A stretch of 64,000 bases of DNA from assembly GCA_023416735.1 (NCBI GenBank), contig JAEZGX010000020.1:186001-250000 (forward strand), in the 5' to 3' direction. The notes under the pieces are model-generated. The model made no database searches. It saw only the letters and a program-made list of their open reading frames with translations, and was not told where the DNA came from. The translations under genes were made by a program, and so were the position numbers. The DNA is from Verrucomicrobiota bacterium (GTDB lineage Bacteria; Verrucomicrobiota; Verrucomicrobiia; Opitutales; Opitutaceae). Below, piece after piece: positions 26,291-34,244 of this stretch; position 1 is the stretch's first letter; each line of letters starts with the position of its first letter.

Positions 26291-28021
26291 ATGTATTCCC
26301 GCTTCTCTTTTTTTTCCGTTCGACGTTCCGCAGCCGCGTATTGGCTGCTGTCGATCTCGCTGATCGTGTCTGCCGTGTGCGGACAGGATCTGGACAAGGT
26401 GCAGGCGGTGCCGATCGTGCCGCTGCTGGAGTCGCCCGAGGAAACTGCCGTGGAGCAGATTCCGCTGTTCGCCGCTCGACCGGGCGAAACCGTTGTGCTC
26501 GAGCGGCTCGTCGGTGTGCGGTTCGTGACTTCGCCCGCGGAGTTGAGCGAGCCCGGGTTTCCGGCGGGAGGAATCGATGTCAGTCGCGTGCCGGGGCTGC
26601 AGGAAGGCGGCTTCGCGGAAATTACCGAGGCGTTTCTGGACCAACCGGTGTCACGGGAGTCGCTCGATCGACTCGCGTCGGCGGCGAGGATGTTTTTGCG
26701 CGTGCAGGGGCAGAGTTTCGTTTCGGTGTATCTGCCGCCGCAGGACATCACGGACGGTTTCGTGCAGATTGTGGTGAGCGAAGCGCGCGCGGACGGCGCT
26801 CCGCGCGTGATCGGCGCGCGGCATTTCTCGGAGAAGAGTTATCTCGCGGCGATCCGCCAGCCCACGGACGGCTCGATCGACGAAGCGCAAATGGCGGCCG
26901 ATCTGGCGTGGTTGAACCGCAATCCCTTTCGCCGCGTCGTGGCGGGCGCGGAGCCGGGCGCAACACCGGGAACGACGCGCCTGACGCTGCGCGCCCAGGA
27001 GCGGCTGCCGTGGTCGATCGCGGCGGGCTACGACAACACGGGCACGGCGGCGACGGACGAGGACCGGCTTTCGGCGAACATCACGTGGGGCAATGCGCTC
27101 GGGCGCGGTGATCTCCTCACGTATCGTTTCACGGCGGATCCAAATCTGGAGCGCTCGCGCAGTCACTCGGTCAGCTACACGGCGTTCCTGCCATGGCGGC
27201 ACGTGCTGACGTTTTTCGGCACGCATTCGAAAATCGATTCGCTGGTGACGCCGCCGTTTACGCAGGTGGGCCGTTCGTGGCAGATCGGCGCCCGCTACGA
27301 AGTGCCGCTGCAACCGCTGCGCAACGGCTGGTCGCAGAACCTGAGCCTGCTCGCCGATTTCAAATACAGCGACAACAACCTTGAGTTCGCGACGATCCCG
27401 GTGGTGAACAACGCGACGCACATCGCGCAGGCCGGCGTGAGCTACGGCGTGGAATTTGCCGGGTTGGGCGGCCGGAATTTTGCGACGGCGAACCTTTACG
27501 CGAGCCCCGGCGGGCTGACGGATCGCAATGGCGACCGGGCTTTTGCGGGGACGCGGCCGGGGGCGAAGGCCGACTATGTTTACGGCACGCTGACGTTTTC
27601 GCACCAGCATCCGCTCGCGAGCGGATTTTCGTGGACGACGAGCGGCACGCTACAGGTGGCGAGCGGGGCGTTGCTGGGCAGCGAGCAGTTGAACGGAGGT
27701 GGAGCGTATGCGGTGCGCGGGTTTCGCGAGAGCACGGCATTTGGCGACGAAGGCGTGGTGTGGAACAACGAACTGCACCTGCCGGGATATGCGTTCAAGG
27801 CCGGGAGTGATAATCTGGATACGTTCGTATTCGTCGATGCGGCGTCGCTGCGGCTGCGGGTGGATGATGATACGTTCGAACTGAGCAGCGCGGGCGTGGG
27901 CGTGAACTACACGTGGAAACGGAATTTCACGCTGCGCGCGGCGTATGGCTGGCAGTGGAAGAGGCTGCCGGGCTCACGCAACGACGGGCATGGGCATGTG
28001 AGCGCAAATGTGAGTTGGTGA
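26291..28021 (+). CDS. TpsB-type outer-membrane transporter 2 (ShlB/FhaC family)
   Basis: This is the partner transporter of TpsA2, with 576 residues. A signal peptide (AAAYWLLSISLIVSAVCG) is followed by POTRA-like domains (SFVSVYLPPQDITDGFVQIV, DLAWLNRNPFRRVVAGAEPG) and a beta barrel from ~240 (AAGYDNTGTAATDEDRLSAN). The loop-6 motif AYAVRGFRESTAFGDEGVVW and the terminal aromatic (NVSW) are both present. It aligns along its length with the first transporter; the two loci look like an ancient duplication. It probably reads from the tpsA2 promoter, since the 64-base gap holds only a repeat and no terminator. Confidence 0.93.
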   Translation: MYSRFSFFSVRRSAAAYWLLSISLIVSAVCGQDLDKVQAVPIVPLLESPEETAVEQIPLFAARPGETVVLERLVGVRFVTSPAELSEPGFPAGGIDVSRVPGLQEGGFAEITEAFLDQPVSRESLDRLASAARMFLRVQGQSFVSVYLPPQDITDGFVQIVVSEARADGAPRVIGARHFSEKSYLAAIRQPTDGSIDEAQMAADLAWLNRNPFRRVVAGAEPGATPGTTRLTLRAQERLPWSIAAGYDNTGTAATDEDRLSANITWGNALGRGDLLTYRFTADPNLERSRSHSVSYTAFLPWRHVLTFFGTHSKIDSLVTPPFTQVGRSWQIGARYEVPLQPLRNGWSQNLSLLADFKYSDNNLEFATIPVVNNATHIAQAGVSYGVEFAGLGGRNFATANLYASPGGLTDRNGDRAFAGTRPGAKADYVYGTLTFSHQHPLASGFSWTTSGTLQVASGALLGSEQLNGGGAYAVRGFRESTAFGDEGVVWNNELHLPGYAFKAGSDNLDTFVFVDAASLRLRVDDDTFELSSAGVGVNYTWKRNFTLRAAYGWQWKRLPGSRNDGHGHVSANVSW

Positions 28022-28050
28022 AGAAGGGAAGAGATTGCCGCGAAACACCG

Positions 28051-28881
28051 TCAGGCGGACTTTTCGCCGGCGAGGGCCTGGTCGATCCAGTGGCGGAGGC
28101 GGAGGAGGGCGTCGGTGCGTTTGGGCGCGTCGGGCTTCATCGTGCCGAGAAGATTGATCACGGTGTCGGCGTAGTCGTCGGCGGTCGCGGTGAGGATTGA
28201 GGGAAGTTCGAAGGGATTGATCTCGCCCTTGCGGATCATCATGCGGGCTTCCTGTTCGAGTTCGGTGGAGGTGCCGCCGAAAGCGCCGCCGCCGCCTTTG
28301 CCACGGGAGAAACCGCCGCCGCCGCCACCGCCACCACGATCGGAGGACGAGGCTTCGGTTTTGCCGCGCGGCTGGCGTTCGATTTGGGACGGATAGGATT
28401 TTCCGTCACGGCCGGTGACGGTATCCGCGGTTTGAATGCGACCGGACTGGGTAAGTTGGGAGCGGGTGCGGCGGACGAGCTCGACGGAGACCTTGCAGAT
28501 CTCGGCGATGACGGGGTTGGCGAGGTCGGGCCATTCCTCGAGCGCGATCTCGGTCGCGTTGCGTTTGTCGGCGTTGTTGCGATACACGCCGTTGGTGGCG
28601 TTGGCGCCGAGGGCGTGGCGAAGGGCGTCGGTGCGGCCGCCGGCGTGAACCTCGGCGGAGATGGTGGGGCGCTCGATGCGTTTGGCGGCGAGGTAGCGAT
28701 GGAAGCCGTCGGCGAGCCAGTGAGTGGCGCCGTCGAAATAAACAACGATGGGCGGGAAGATGGCGCCTTGGGACATTTCGTCGGCGTAGCTGGCGATGGC
28801 GTCGTCGTTGGTGGCGACGCGCGCTTGGGTGCCGCCGTAAACGTTGATGGAGTCGAGAGGGAGATCTTGGAGGTTCGGCAT
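28051..28881 (-). CDS. ParB-like N-terminal-domain protein
   Basis: The protein has 276 residues. The N-terminal ~100 form a ParB/Srx-like fold: LPLDSINVYGGTQARVATND, IFPPIVVYFDGATHWLADGF followed by HRYLAAKR, which is the GxHR-type nucleotide/phosphate site. Next come a region with IALEEWPDLANPVIAEICKV, resembling a helix-turn-helix, a glycine-rich linker and a helical C terminus. It is not a chromosome-partition ParB, since no parA is nearby and it is shorter. Homologous stand-alone proteins are usually annotated only as ParB-like nuclease domain proteins. The start ATG at 28881 fits the domain start, yet has no ribosome site and is preceded by a terminator-like hairpin. Function unknown. 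Confidence 0.82.
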   Translation of the reverse strand: MPNLQDLPLDSINVYGGTQARVATNDDAIASYADEMSQGAIFPPIVVYFDGATHWLADGFHRYLAAKRIERPTISAEVHAGGRTDALRHALGANATNGVYRNNADKRNATEIALEEWPDLANPVIAEICKVSVELVRRTRSQLTQSGRIQTADTVTGRDGKSYPSQIERQPRGKTEASSSDRGGGGGGGGFSRGKGGGGAFGGTSTELEQEARMMIRKGEINPFELPSILTATADDYADTVINLLGTMKPDAPKRTDALLRLRHWIDQALAGEKSA

Positions 28882-28908
28882 GAAAAAGGCCGCGTTTGTG
28901 AACGCGGC
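28882..28908 (-). terminator. Terminator-like hairpin abutting the ParB-like start codon
   Basis: On the minus strand, GCCGCGTT-CACA-AACGCGGC (perfect eight-base stem) is followed by CTTTTTC and then directly by the ATG. It looks like an intrinsic terminator, but there is no protein gene upstream on this strand. It may end a small RNA, or act as a leader that controls the gene. Confidence 0.6.
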
Positions 28909-28972
28909 GCGCGGGTGCGCAAGGAGGAAAGCGGGAGGGCCAAGACGCGAATGCAGCGAGCGCGGGGAGGGG

Positions 28973-29136
28973 CCCACGGAACACACGGAATACACGGAAC
29001 GATAGATAGAGTGGCGGAGGCGGGAGGAGGAGCGTGGATGTGGTTTTTCACCACGGATGGACGCGGATGAGCACGGATTGGGAGGCAGTCGGAGATTGCG
29101 ACCGCGTGATGAAAATCACGAATGCACACGAATGGG
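28973..29136. repeat. Cluster of three intergenic repeat tracts
   Basis: This ~335-base divergent region holds three repeat tracts and no gene: CCACGGAACACACGGAATACA (28973-29000, first words), CACCACGGATGG with GCACGGATT (29049-29079), and AATCACGAATGCACACGAAT (29109-29136). Period is ~10-12 bases. Promoters for the two flanking genes must also lie here. Confidence 0.6.
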
Positions 29137-29215
29137 ATGGAGGCGGGAGAGGCGGGGGCCGAAGAGCGGAATGCAATCGGCTTGAGGGTTGAGGGCGGGG
29201 CGGCATAACGGCGGG

Positions 29216-30751
29216 ATGATGAAGTTTCCGGCTTCGGTGTGGGTGGTTTTGTTGTTGTGGGTGGGGATGGCGCGGGCGGCGGAAATGCCGGGGCTGGATG
29301 AGAAGTGGAAGCGTTACGAGTCACCGAACTTCGAGTTGTTCAGCCATGTGTCGGAACGAGAGTCGCGGGAGTTGCTGCGGACGCTGGAACTGCTGAGGGC
29401 GACGTTTTCCGAGCTGATCGAGGCGAAGGAGCAGCGGCCGAATCCGCTGACGATTTATTACTTCAAAAACGAGCGGGAGTTTCTGCCGTATGTGTCGGCG
29501 CCATTGAGGTCGGCGGAGCGGACGGCGGGCTACTATTTGGAGCGGCCGGATCGGTCGGTGATCGTGTTGTCGCCGGCGTGGACCTCGGAGCATGCGCGGC
29601 GGCTGATCATGCATGAGTTCGTGCATTATCTGATGTCGGTCACGGGGGATCGACCGGGTCCGTGGTATGGCGAAGGCGTGGCGGAGTTCCTATCGACGAT
29701 CGAGGAGCGGAAGGACCACTTGATGATGGGGCAGCCGATCATGGAGCACGTGTCGGCGCTGCGGGGGAAGGCGTTGATGCCGATGCAGGAGTTGTTCGCG
29801 GTGAGTCATGGTTCGCCGAGTTACAACGAGAGCCGGCGCATCGGGTTGTTTTATGCGCAGTCGTGGGCGCTGGTGCATTACTGGTATTGCGGTCGATCGA
29901 AGCGGGCGGCGGGGAACGAGAAGGGGCGCGATGAGTTTTTTCGCTACGCGCAGAATCCCGAAGGCGAGCGGCGGGATCCGGAGGAATTGTTCAAGCAGAC
30001 GCTGGGAATGGATTATCTGCAGATGCAGCGGGAGCTGAGCCGGTATGTGGAGAGCGGGCGTTATTCGATGTTCAAGATTCCGATCCCGAAGGTTGAACCA
30101 GCGAGCGGGTATGCGATGCGCGAGGTGGGGCGGGCGGAGATGGCGCTGCATCTGGCGAATCTCGATTTGCGGGTGAATCGCTCGGCGGTGTCGAAACTCG
30201 CGTTGCTGGAGGGGCTGAGCCGGAATCCGGCGGATGTGCGAGCGCTGGAGATTCTGGGCACGGAGGCGTGGTCGGACGGAGAGGAGCACGAGGCGCGCGA
30301 GCGCTGGATGCAGGCGATCGCGGCGGGAACGGATAATCACGCGATCTATCACGAAGTGGCGGCGATGGAGGCGCGGCGCTGGTTCAACTGGCTCGATCCA
30401 TATTTTCGGCTGCCGAACGAACGGGCGGCGGAGCTGCGGAACTTGTTACAACGCTCGATCGAGCGCGTGCCGGGTCAGGCACAGGCGTATGAGATTCTCG
30501 CGTGGGTCGAGGCGACGGCGGAGAAACCGTCGCCAAAGAACATCAATATGGTGCAGGCGAATCTGGCGAAAGTGAAGGAGCGCCCGCGGACCCTGCTGGC
30601 GCTGGCGTTGGTGCGGGGGCGGGTGAAAGATCTGGCGACGGCGCGACGGATCGTGGAGCAGATGGAGAAGGAAGGCGTGCCGCCGCAGATGCGGGCGGAG
30701 GTGGAACGTTTGACGGAGTATATCGCGCGGATGGAGCGGGAGAGCGGATAA
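29216..30751 (+). CDS. Secreted zinc metallopeptidase with a helical C-terminal part
   Basis: This is an exported protein of ~511 residues. Its signal peptide (VWVVLLLWVGMARA) is followed by RYESPNFELFSHVSERESRE, a start typical of peptidase-MA-like / DUF1570 proteins. The zinc site HEFVHYL (HExxH) sits near residue 140, with WYGEGVAEFLS supplying the downstream glutamate of a gluzincin. The C-terminal half is helical and TPR-like (LEGLSRNPADVRALEILGTE). ATG 29216 follows GGCGGGA and begins the signal peptide; 29219 is one codon later and equally possible. The substrate is unknown. No operon partner on the same strand. Confidence 0.85.
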   Translation: MMKFPASVWVVLLLWVGMARAAEMPGLDEKWKRYESPNFELFSHVSERESRELLRTLELLRATFSELIEAKEQRPNPLTIYYFKNEREFLPYVSAPLRSAERTAGYYLERPDRSVIVLSPAWTSEHARRLIMHEFVHYLMSVTGDRPGPWYGEGVAEFLSTIEERKDHLMMGQPIMEHVSALRGKALMPMQELFAVSHGSPSYNESRRIGLFYAQSWALVHYWYCGRSKRAAGNEKGRDEFFRYAQNPEGERRDPEELFKQTLGMDYLQMQRELSRYVESGRYSMFKIPIPKVEPASGYAMREVGRAEMALHLANLDLRVNRSAVSKLALLEGLSRNPADVRALEILGTEAWSDGEEHEARERWMQAIAAGTDNHAIYHEVAAMEARRWFNWLDPYFRLPNERAAELRNLLQRSIERVPGQAQAYEILAWVEATAEKPSPKNINMVQANLAKVKERPRTLLALALVRGRVKDLATARRIVEQMEKEGVPPQMRAEVERLTEYIARMERESG

Positions 30752-30767
30752 GCGAAAAAGGCGAAAT

Positions 30768-30794
30768 GAAAAAGCCCGCGCGGGAGCGCGGGCT
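30768..30794 (-). terminator. Intrinsic terminator of the cyclophilin gene
   Basis: On the minus strand AGCCCGCGC-TCCC-GCGCGGGCT forms a perfect nine-base stem followed by TTTTTCATTT. It lies ~56 bases after the cyclophilin stop. Confidence 0.85.
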
Positions 30795-30813
30795 GGAGGA
30801 AGATGGGGGAGGC

Positions 30814-30839
30814 GGCGGGGTCGGGAGACTCCGCCCTAC
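30814..30839. repeat. GGCGGGGTC / GACTCCGCCCTAC palindromic element
   Basis: A nine-base inverted repeat (one G-T pair) with the tail CTAC. The same layout, GGCGGGTC-GA-GACCCGCCCTAC, appears at the terminator after aspS, so this is a dispersed element sometimes used as a terminator. Confidence 0.5.
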
Positions 30840-30850
30840 CTGGACTGAAA

Positions 30851-31366
30851 TCAGGCGGGGACGATTTCGACGCTCGTGATTTCGATGCGATCGATCGGCG
30901 TGCTTTTTTCGCCGCCGCCGCCGGATTGCGTCGGAACGGTGGCGATGCGCTCGAGGACGTCGTCACCGGCGACGAGTTCGCCGAAAGCGGTGTATTGGCG
31001 GTCGAGGAATTTGGCGTCGCCGTGGCAGATGAAGAACTGGCTGCCGGCGGAGTCGGGGTGCGCGGAACGGGCCATGGAGATGACGCCGCGAACGTGCGAC
31101 TTGGGGTTGAACTCGGCCTTGATCTTGTAGCCGGGGCCGCCGGTGCCGGGCATGCCGGACTCGCCCTTGCGGGTGTTGGGGCAGCCGCCCTGGATCATGA
31201 AGCCCTTGATGATGCGGTGGAACGCAGTGCCGTCGTAGAATTTTTCACGGGCGAGCTTCTTGAAGTTTTCGACGGTCTTCGGCGCGACATCGGGCCAGAA
31301 GGAAAGAGTCATGTCGCCGTAAGTGGTGTGGATGACGGCGTTTTCTTGGGTGGCGGAGGTGCTCAT
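30851..31366 (-). CDS. Peptidyl-prolyl cis-trans isomerase, cyclophilin type
   Basis: A cytoplasmic cyclophilin of 171 residues that isomerises X-proline bonds. Core motifs: TVENFKKLAREKFYDGTAFH with RIIKGFMIQGG (catalytic FHR), the GESGMPGTGGPGYKIKAEFN loop, VISMARSAHPDSAGSQFFIC and YTAFGELVAGDDVLERI. No signal peptide is seen; the ATG at 31366 starts MSTSATQENAVIHTTYGDM, the usual bacterial cyclophilin beginning. The insertion after the FMIQGG motif, containing CPNTRKGESG, is normal for this subtype. It is divergent from recF and ends at its own terminator. Confidence 0.94.
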   Translation of the reverse strand: MSTSATQENAVIHTTYGDMTLSFWPDVAPKTVENFKKLAREKFYDGTAFHRIIKGFMIQGGCPNTRKGESGMPGTGGPGYKIKAEFNPKSHVRGVISMARSAHPDSAGSQFFICHGDAKFLDRQYTAFGELVAGDDVLERIATVPTQSGGGGEKSTPIDRIEITSVEIVPA

Positions 31367-31463
31367 AGAGTGGGGCAAGGAATGCGGCCGCGCGCGGCGG
31401 CGCAAGGCGCAAAAAGGGCGACGGTAAAACGCGCCGCGCGCGGAAGATCCAAGGACCAAGATT

Positions 31464-31563
31464 CAAGCTCCAGAGAAGGACCAAGCTCCAACCCGACTGA
31501 TTGAAGGATGTTGTTTGAAAATTCTCTGGAGCTTGGGGCTTGGAGCTTGGAGCTTGGAGCTCG
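31464..31563. repeat. AAGCTCCAGAGAA / TTCTCTGGAGCTT element before recF
   Basis: A perfect 14-base inverted repeat (31464-31477 and 31522-31535) encloses ~44 bases, with an inner CCAAGCTCCA copy. The right arm is followed by four near-tandem GGAGCTT words leading straight to the recF ATG. It fills the divergent region between the cyclophilin gene and recF. Confidence 0.65.
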
Positions 31564-32673
31564 ATGCGGCTGCACAAACTGACACTTCGACATTTTCGGA
31601 ATGTGGGGTTCTCGGCGCTCGAGTTTTCGGGGCGGCAGCAGTTTTTCGTGGGGGCGAATGGGCAGGGGAAAACGAATTTGTTGGAGGCGGCGGGATTCTT
31701 GACGGCGCTGCGGTCGTTTCGGACGACGGACAACAAAGTGCTGGTGGGGCACGGGCAGCAGGTGGCGGCGATCGCGGCGGAGTTCGAGCATGAGCGGCTC
31801 GGCGAGAGCAAGGTGACGATCAAGCTGCGGCGGGAAGGGAAGGAGCTCTGGTGCGATCAGACGCGGATCACGAAACTCGGTGAGTATATCGGGCGATTTC
31901 CGACGGTGGTGTTTTCATCGCAGGACATGCTGCTGGTGCGCGGCGCGCCGGCGCTGCGGCGGCGGTGGCTGGATCTGACGCTATCGTCGATCGATGCGGG
32001 CTATCTGCGCGCGCTGCAGATTTATTCGAAGGCGCTGGCGGAGCGGAATGCGCTGTTGAAACGCGGCGGGGCGGGGGACGCGGAATTGGGGGCATTCGAG
32101 CAGATCCTGGCGCCGGCGGCGGCGGCGTTGATCGAGATGAGGACGACCGCGATGGGGCAGCTGGCGGCGAAGGTGAAGGAGTCGTATTCGAAATTATGTG
32201 ACGCCGAAGGCGAGCGCGGCGGGCTGAAGTATCTGCCGAATTTCGAAGGGGCGTCGGCGGAGATGCTGTTGGCGAAGCTGGAAGCGGGACGGGCGCGGGA
32301 TGCGCAGTTTCGCACGACACTGACGGGGCCGCACCGGGATGATTTTTCGTTTTCGGTGAAAGGAACGGCGGCGAAGGAGTTTGCGTCGGAAGGGCAGCAG
32401 CGGTCGCTCGTGCTGGCGCTGCGACTCGCGCAGGCGTCGTGGTTTCACGAGAAGAGTGGGGTGCGGCCGGTGTTGTTGTGCGACGACGTGCTGGGGGAAC
32501 TGGATCCGGAGCGGCGGCGGCGGTTTTGGGCGGCTGTCGATGCGGAGTCTCAGGTGATTGCGACGGGGACGAGTTTACCGGATGCGGAGCTGGGGGAGTG
32601 GCAGGTGTTTGAAGTGAAGGACGGAGACTTCACGGAGAGGAACCACGAAAGACACGAAAATCACGAAAGCTGA
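31564..32673 (+). CDS. recF: DNA replication and repair protein RecF
   Basis: An SMC-like ATPase that loads RecA at gaps together with RecO and RecR. It has ~369 residues. Visible are MRLHKLTLRHFRNV at the start, the Walker A FVGANGQGKTNLLEA, RRWLDLTLSSID, the signature TLTGPHRDDFSF, SEGQQRSLVLALRLAQ and Walker B PVLLCDDVLGELD. ATG 31564 matches the family start. The last ~12 residues (ERNHERHENHES) are encoded by an intergenic CACGAA repeat into which the frame runs, so they are probably not a functional tail. recF is not beside dnaA/dnaN here; it is followed by a permease gene. Confidence 0.96.
   Translation: MRLHKLTLRHFRNVGFSALEFSGRQQFFVGANGQGKTNLLEAAGFLTALRSFRTTDNKVLVGHGQQVAAIAAEFEHERLGESKVTIKLRREGKELWCDQTRITKLGEYIGRFPTVVFSSQDMLLVRGAPALRRRWLDLTLSSIDAGYLRALQIYSKALAERNALLKRGGAGDAELGAFEQILAPAAAALIEMRTTAMGQLAAKVKESYSKLCDAEGERGGLKYLPNFEGASAEMLLAKLEAGRARDAQFRTTLTGPHRDDFSFSVKGTAAKEFASEGQQRSLVLALRLAQASWFHEKSGVRPVLLCDDVLGELDPERRRRFWAAVDAESQVIATGTSLPDAELGEWQVFEVKDGDFTERNHERHENHES
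32641..32670. repeat. CACGAA intergenic repeat overlapping the recF 3' end
   Basis: AACCACGAAAGACACGAAAA followed by TCACGAAAG has three CACGAA words at ten-base spacing. It is inside the recF reading frame, just before TGA. Confidence 0.75.
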
Positions 32674-32706
32674 GATGGCCCATGGAAGGCATGAAAAGGT
32701 GAGGCA

Positions 32707-33441
32707 ATGAGTTTTGAAACTTGGGAGTGGGCGGTGCTGGTGGGCGGGGCGTTCTTCGTGGGCGTATCCAAAACGGGGATAGCGGGGCTCGGGATGTTGT
32801 TTGTGGTGCTGTTTGCGCAGGTGCTGCCGGCGAAGGAGGCGACGGGAGTGGTGCTGCCGCTGTTGTGTTTCGGAGATTTGATCGCGGTGGCGCTGTATCG
32901 GCGGCACACGCAATGGAAGTTTTTGTGGCGGTTGTTTCCCTGGACGGCGGCGGGGGTGCTGGCGGGTTATTTCGCGCTGGGGCGGATCGGGAATCGCGAG
33001 GCGCAGGTGATGATCGGGGTGATCGTGCTGGCGCTGCTGGGGCTGCATTTAGCGCGAAGGAAGAAGCACGTCGGCGAAGGGGAGCATGGCGTGCTTTTCG
33101 CGCCGACGATCGGGGTTTTGGCGGGATTCACGACGATGGTGGCGAATGCCGCGGGGCCGTTGATGGCGATTTATCTGCTGGCGATGCGGCTGCCGAAGAT
33201 GGAATTCGTGGGGACGGGCGCGGTGTTTTTCATGCTGATCAACCTCTTCAAAGTGCCCTTCATGATGAACCTCGGGTTGATCAATGCGGAGAGTTTCACG
33301 CTGAATTTGTGGCTGGCGCCGGCGGTGTTTTTGGGGGCGTGGGTGGGACGGAAGATTCTGGTGAAGATCAACCAGCGGTTGTTCGAGAATCTGGCGCTGG
33401 GATTGAGCGCGGTGGCGGGGGTGAAGTTGTTGTGGGGGTGA
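32707..33441 (+). CDS. TauE/SafE family membrane permease (DUF81)
   Basis: An inner-membrane protein of 244 residues with about seven or eight hydrophobic helices. Family features are the N-terminal WAVLVGGAFFVGVSKTGIAG, the central GVLAGFTTMVANAAGPLMAI and the C-terminal VFLGAWVGRKILVKINQRLF. Members move sulfonates, sulfite or other organic anions, probably by an exchange or channel mechanism; the substrate here cannot be told. A SulP-type transporter lies ~0.8 kb downstream, which fits, but does not prove, a role with sulfur anions. ATG 32707 follows GGTGAGG. The gene follows recF on the same strand across a repeat. Confidence 0.9.
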   Translation: MSFETWEWAVLVGGAFFVGVSKTGIAGLGMLFVVLFAQVLPAKEATGVVLPLLCFGDLIAVALYRRHTQWKFLWRLFPWTAAGVLAGYFALGRIGNREAQVMIGVIVLALLGLHLARRKKHVGEGEHGVLFAPTIGVLAGFTTMVANAAGPLMAIYLLAMRLPKMEFVGTGAVFFMLINLFKVPFMMNLGLINAESFTLNLWLAPAVFLGAWVGRKILVKINQRLFENLALGLSAVAGVKLLWG

Positions 33442-33447
33442 GGAGCT

Positions 33448-33480
33448 ACCCGCGAAATACGCGAAAGGTCGCGAAAATGG
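33448..33480. repeat. CGCGAA intergenic repeat before ruvC
   Basis: Three CGCGAAA words at 10-11-base spacing, ACCCGCGAAATACGCGAAAG then GTCGCGAAAATGG, immediately after the permease stop. Same type as the tract at 438 and the hairpin at 47099. Confidence 0.65.
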
Positions 33481-33517
33481 CTGTGATCTCGAGCCGCACT
33501 CTGGCTAGAGGATGGGT

Positions 33518-34132
33518 ATGGCGCGTTTGAATGTCCGGCAGATGTGGGCGGCGAAGCTCGCGGGGAAGGCGATTCCCGCGGCGGTGCGCGTGGTCGGCGC
33601 GGCGGAAACGGCGGCGGAAGCGATCGGATTGCGGCCGCGGACGGCGTTCAATGGGCGGGTGTTGGGAATCGATCCGTCGTTGCGCGGGACGGGGTTGGCG
33701 CTGATCGAGTTTGTGCCGGGACGGCAGCCGGTGTTGCTGCGGTGTGCAACGGTGCGAGTGCCGTCGCGACAGACGATGGCGGTGGCGCTGGCGGAGATTC
33801 ACCGCGCTGTATTGACGATGTTGGAGGGCGCGGACGTGCGGCACGTGGCGTTGGAGCAGACGATTTACGTGCAGAACTTCCAGACGGCCCAGATCTTGGG
33901 GGCGGCGCGCGGAGCGGCGATCGCGGTGGCGGCGCTGTGTGGTCGGGAAGTATTCGAGTATCCGCCGCTGCGGGTGAAGCAGGCGGTGGTGGGGGCGGGG
34001 CGCGCGAGCAAGGAGCAGATGGCGCGGACCGTGATGGCGCTGTTGGGGCACGGGAGACCGTTGGCGCCGGATGAGGCGGATGCGGCGGGCGTGGCGCTGT
34101 GCCATGCGTTTACGTGGCGGGGGGAGCAGTAG
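33518..34132 (+). CDS. ruvC: Crossover junction endodeoxyribonuclease RuvC, N-terminally extended
   Basis: RuvC resolves Holliday junctions with the RuvAB complex. The core begins at VLGIDPSLRGTGLALIEF (first catalytic aspartate) and continues with VALEQTIYVQN (glutamate), FEYPPLRVKQAVVGAGRASK and DEADAAGVALCHAF (the two C-terminal acidic residues). All four catalytic acids appear present. Unusual is a ~45-residue extension before the core, rich in alanine, valine and arginine, not found in the standard 160-180-residue protein. ATG 33518 is preferred over 33512 because AGAGG lies six bases upstream of it. A start deeper in the frame without the extension has no clear ribosome site. Confidence 0.9.
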   Translation: MARLNVRQMWAAKLAGKAIPAAVRVVGAAETAAEAIGLRPRTAFNGRVLGIDPSLRGTGLALIEFVPGRQPVLLRCATVRVPSRQTMAVALAEIHRAVLTMLEGADVRHVALEQTIYVQNFQTAQILGAARGAAIAVAALCGREVFEYPPLRVKQAVVGAGRASKEQMARTVMALLGHGRPLAPDEADAAGVALCHAFTWRGEQ

Positions 34133-34244
34133 CGGGACGTTGAAAGAGGACGGTGAGGGTAGGGTTGGGACAAGAAATACGTCGGAAATAGCAACTGGAG
34201 TTGGTTGAGAGAAGCGCAAGAAAGGAGCAGAATGGGCGACCTCG

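Noticed and set aside
24550..26751. 733-residue minus-strand frame over the tpsA2 end and tpsB2 start
   Set aside because: Crosses two clear genes and is low-complexity; explained by GC-rich codon use.
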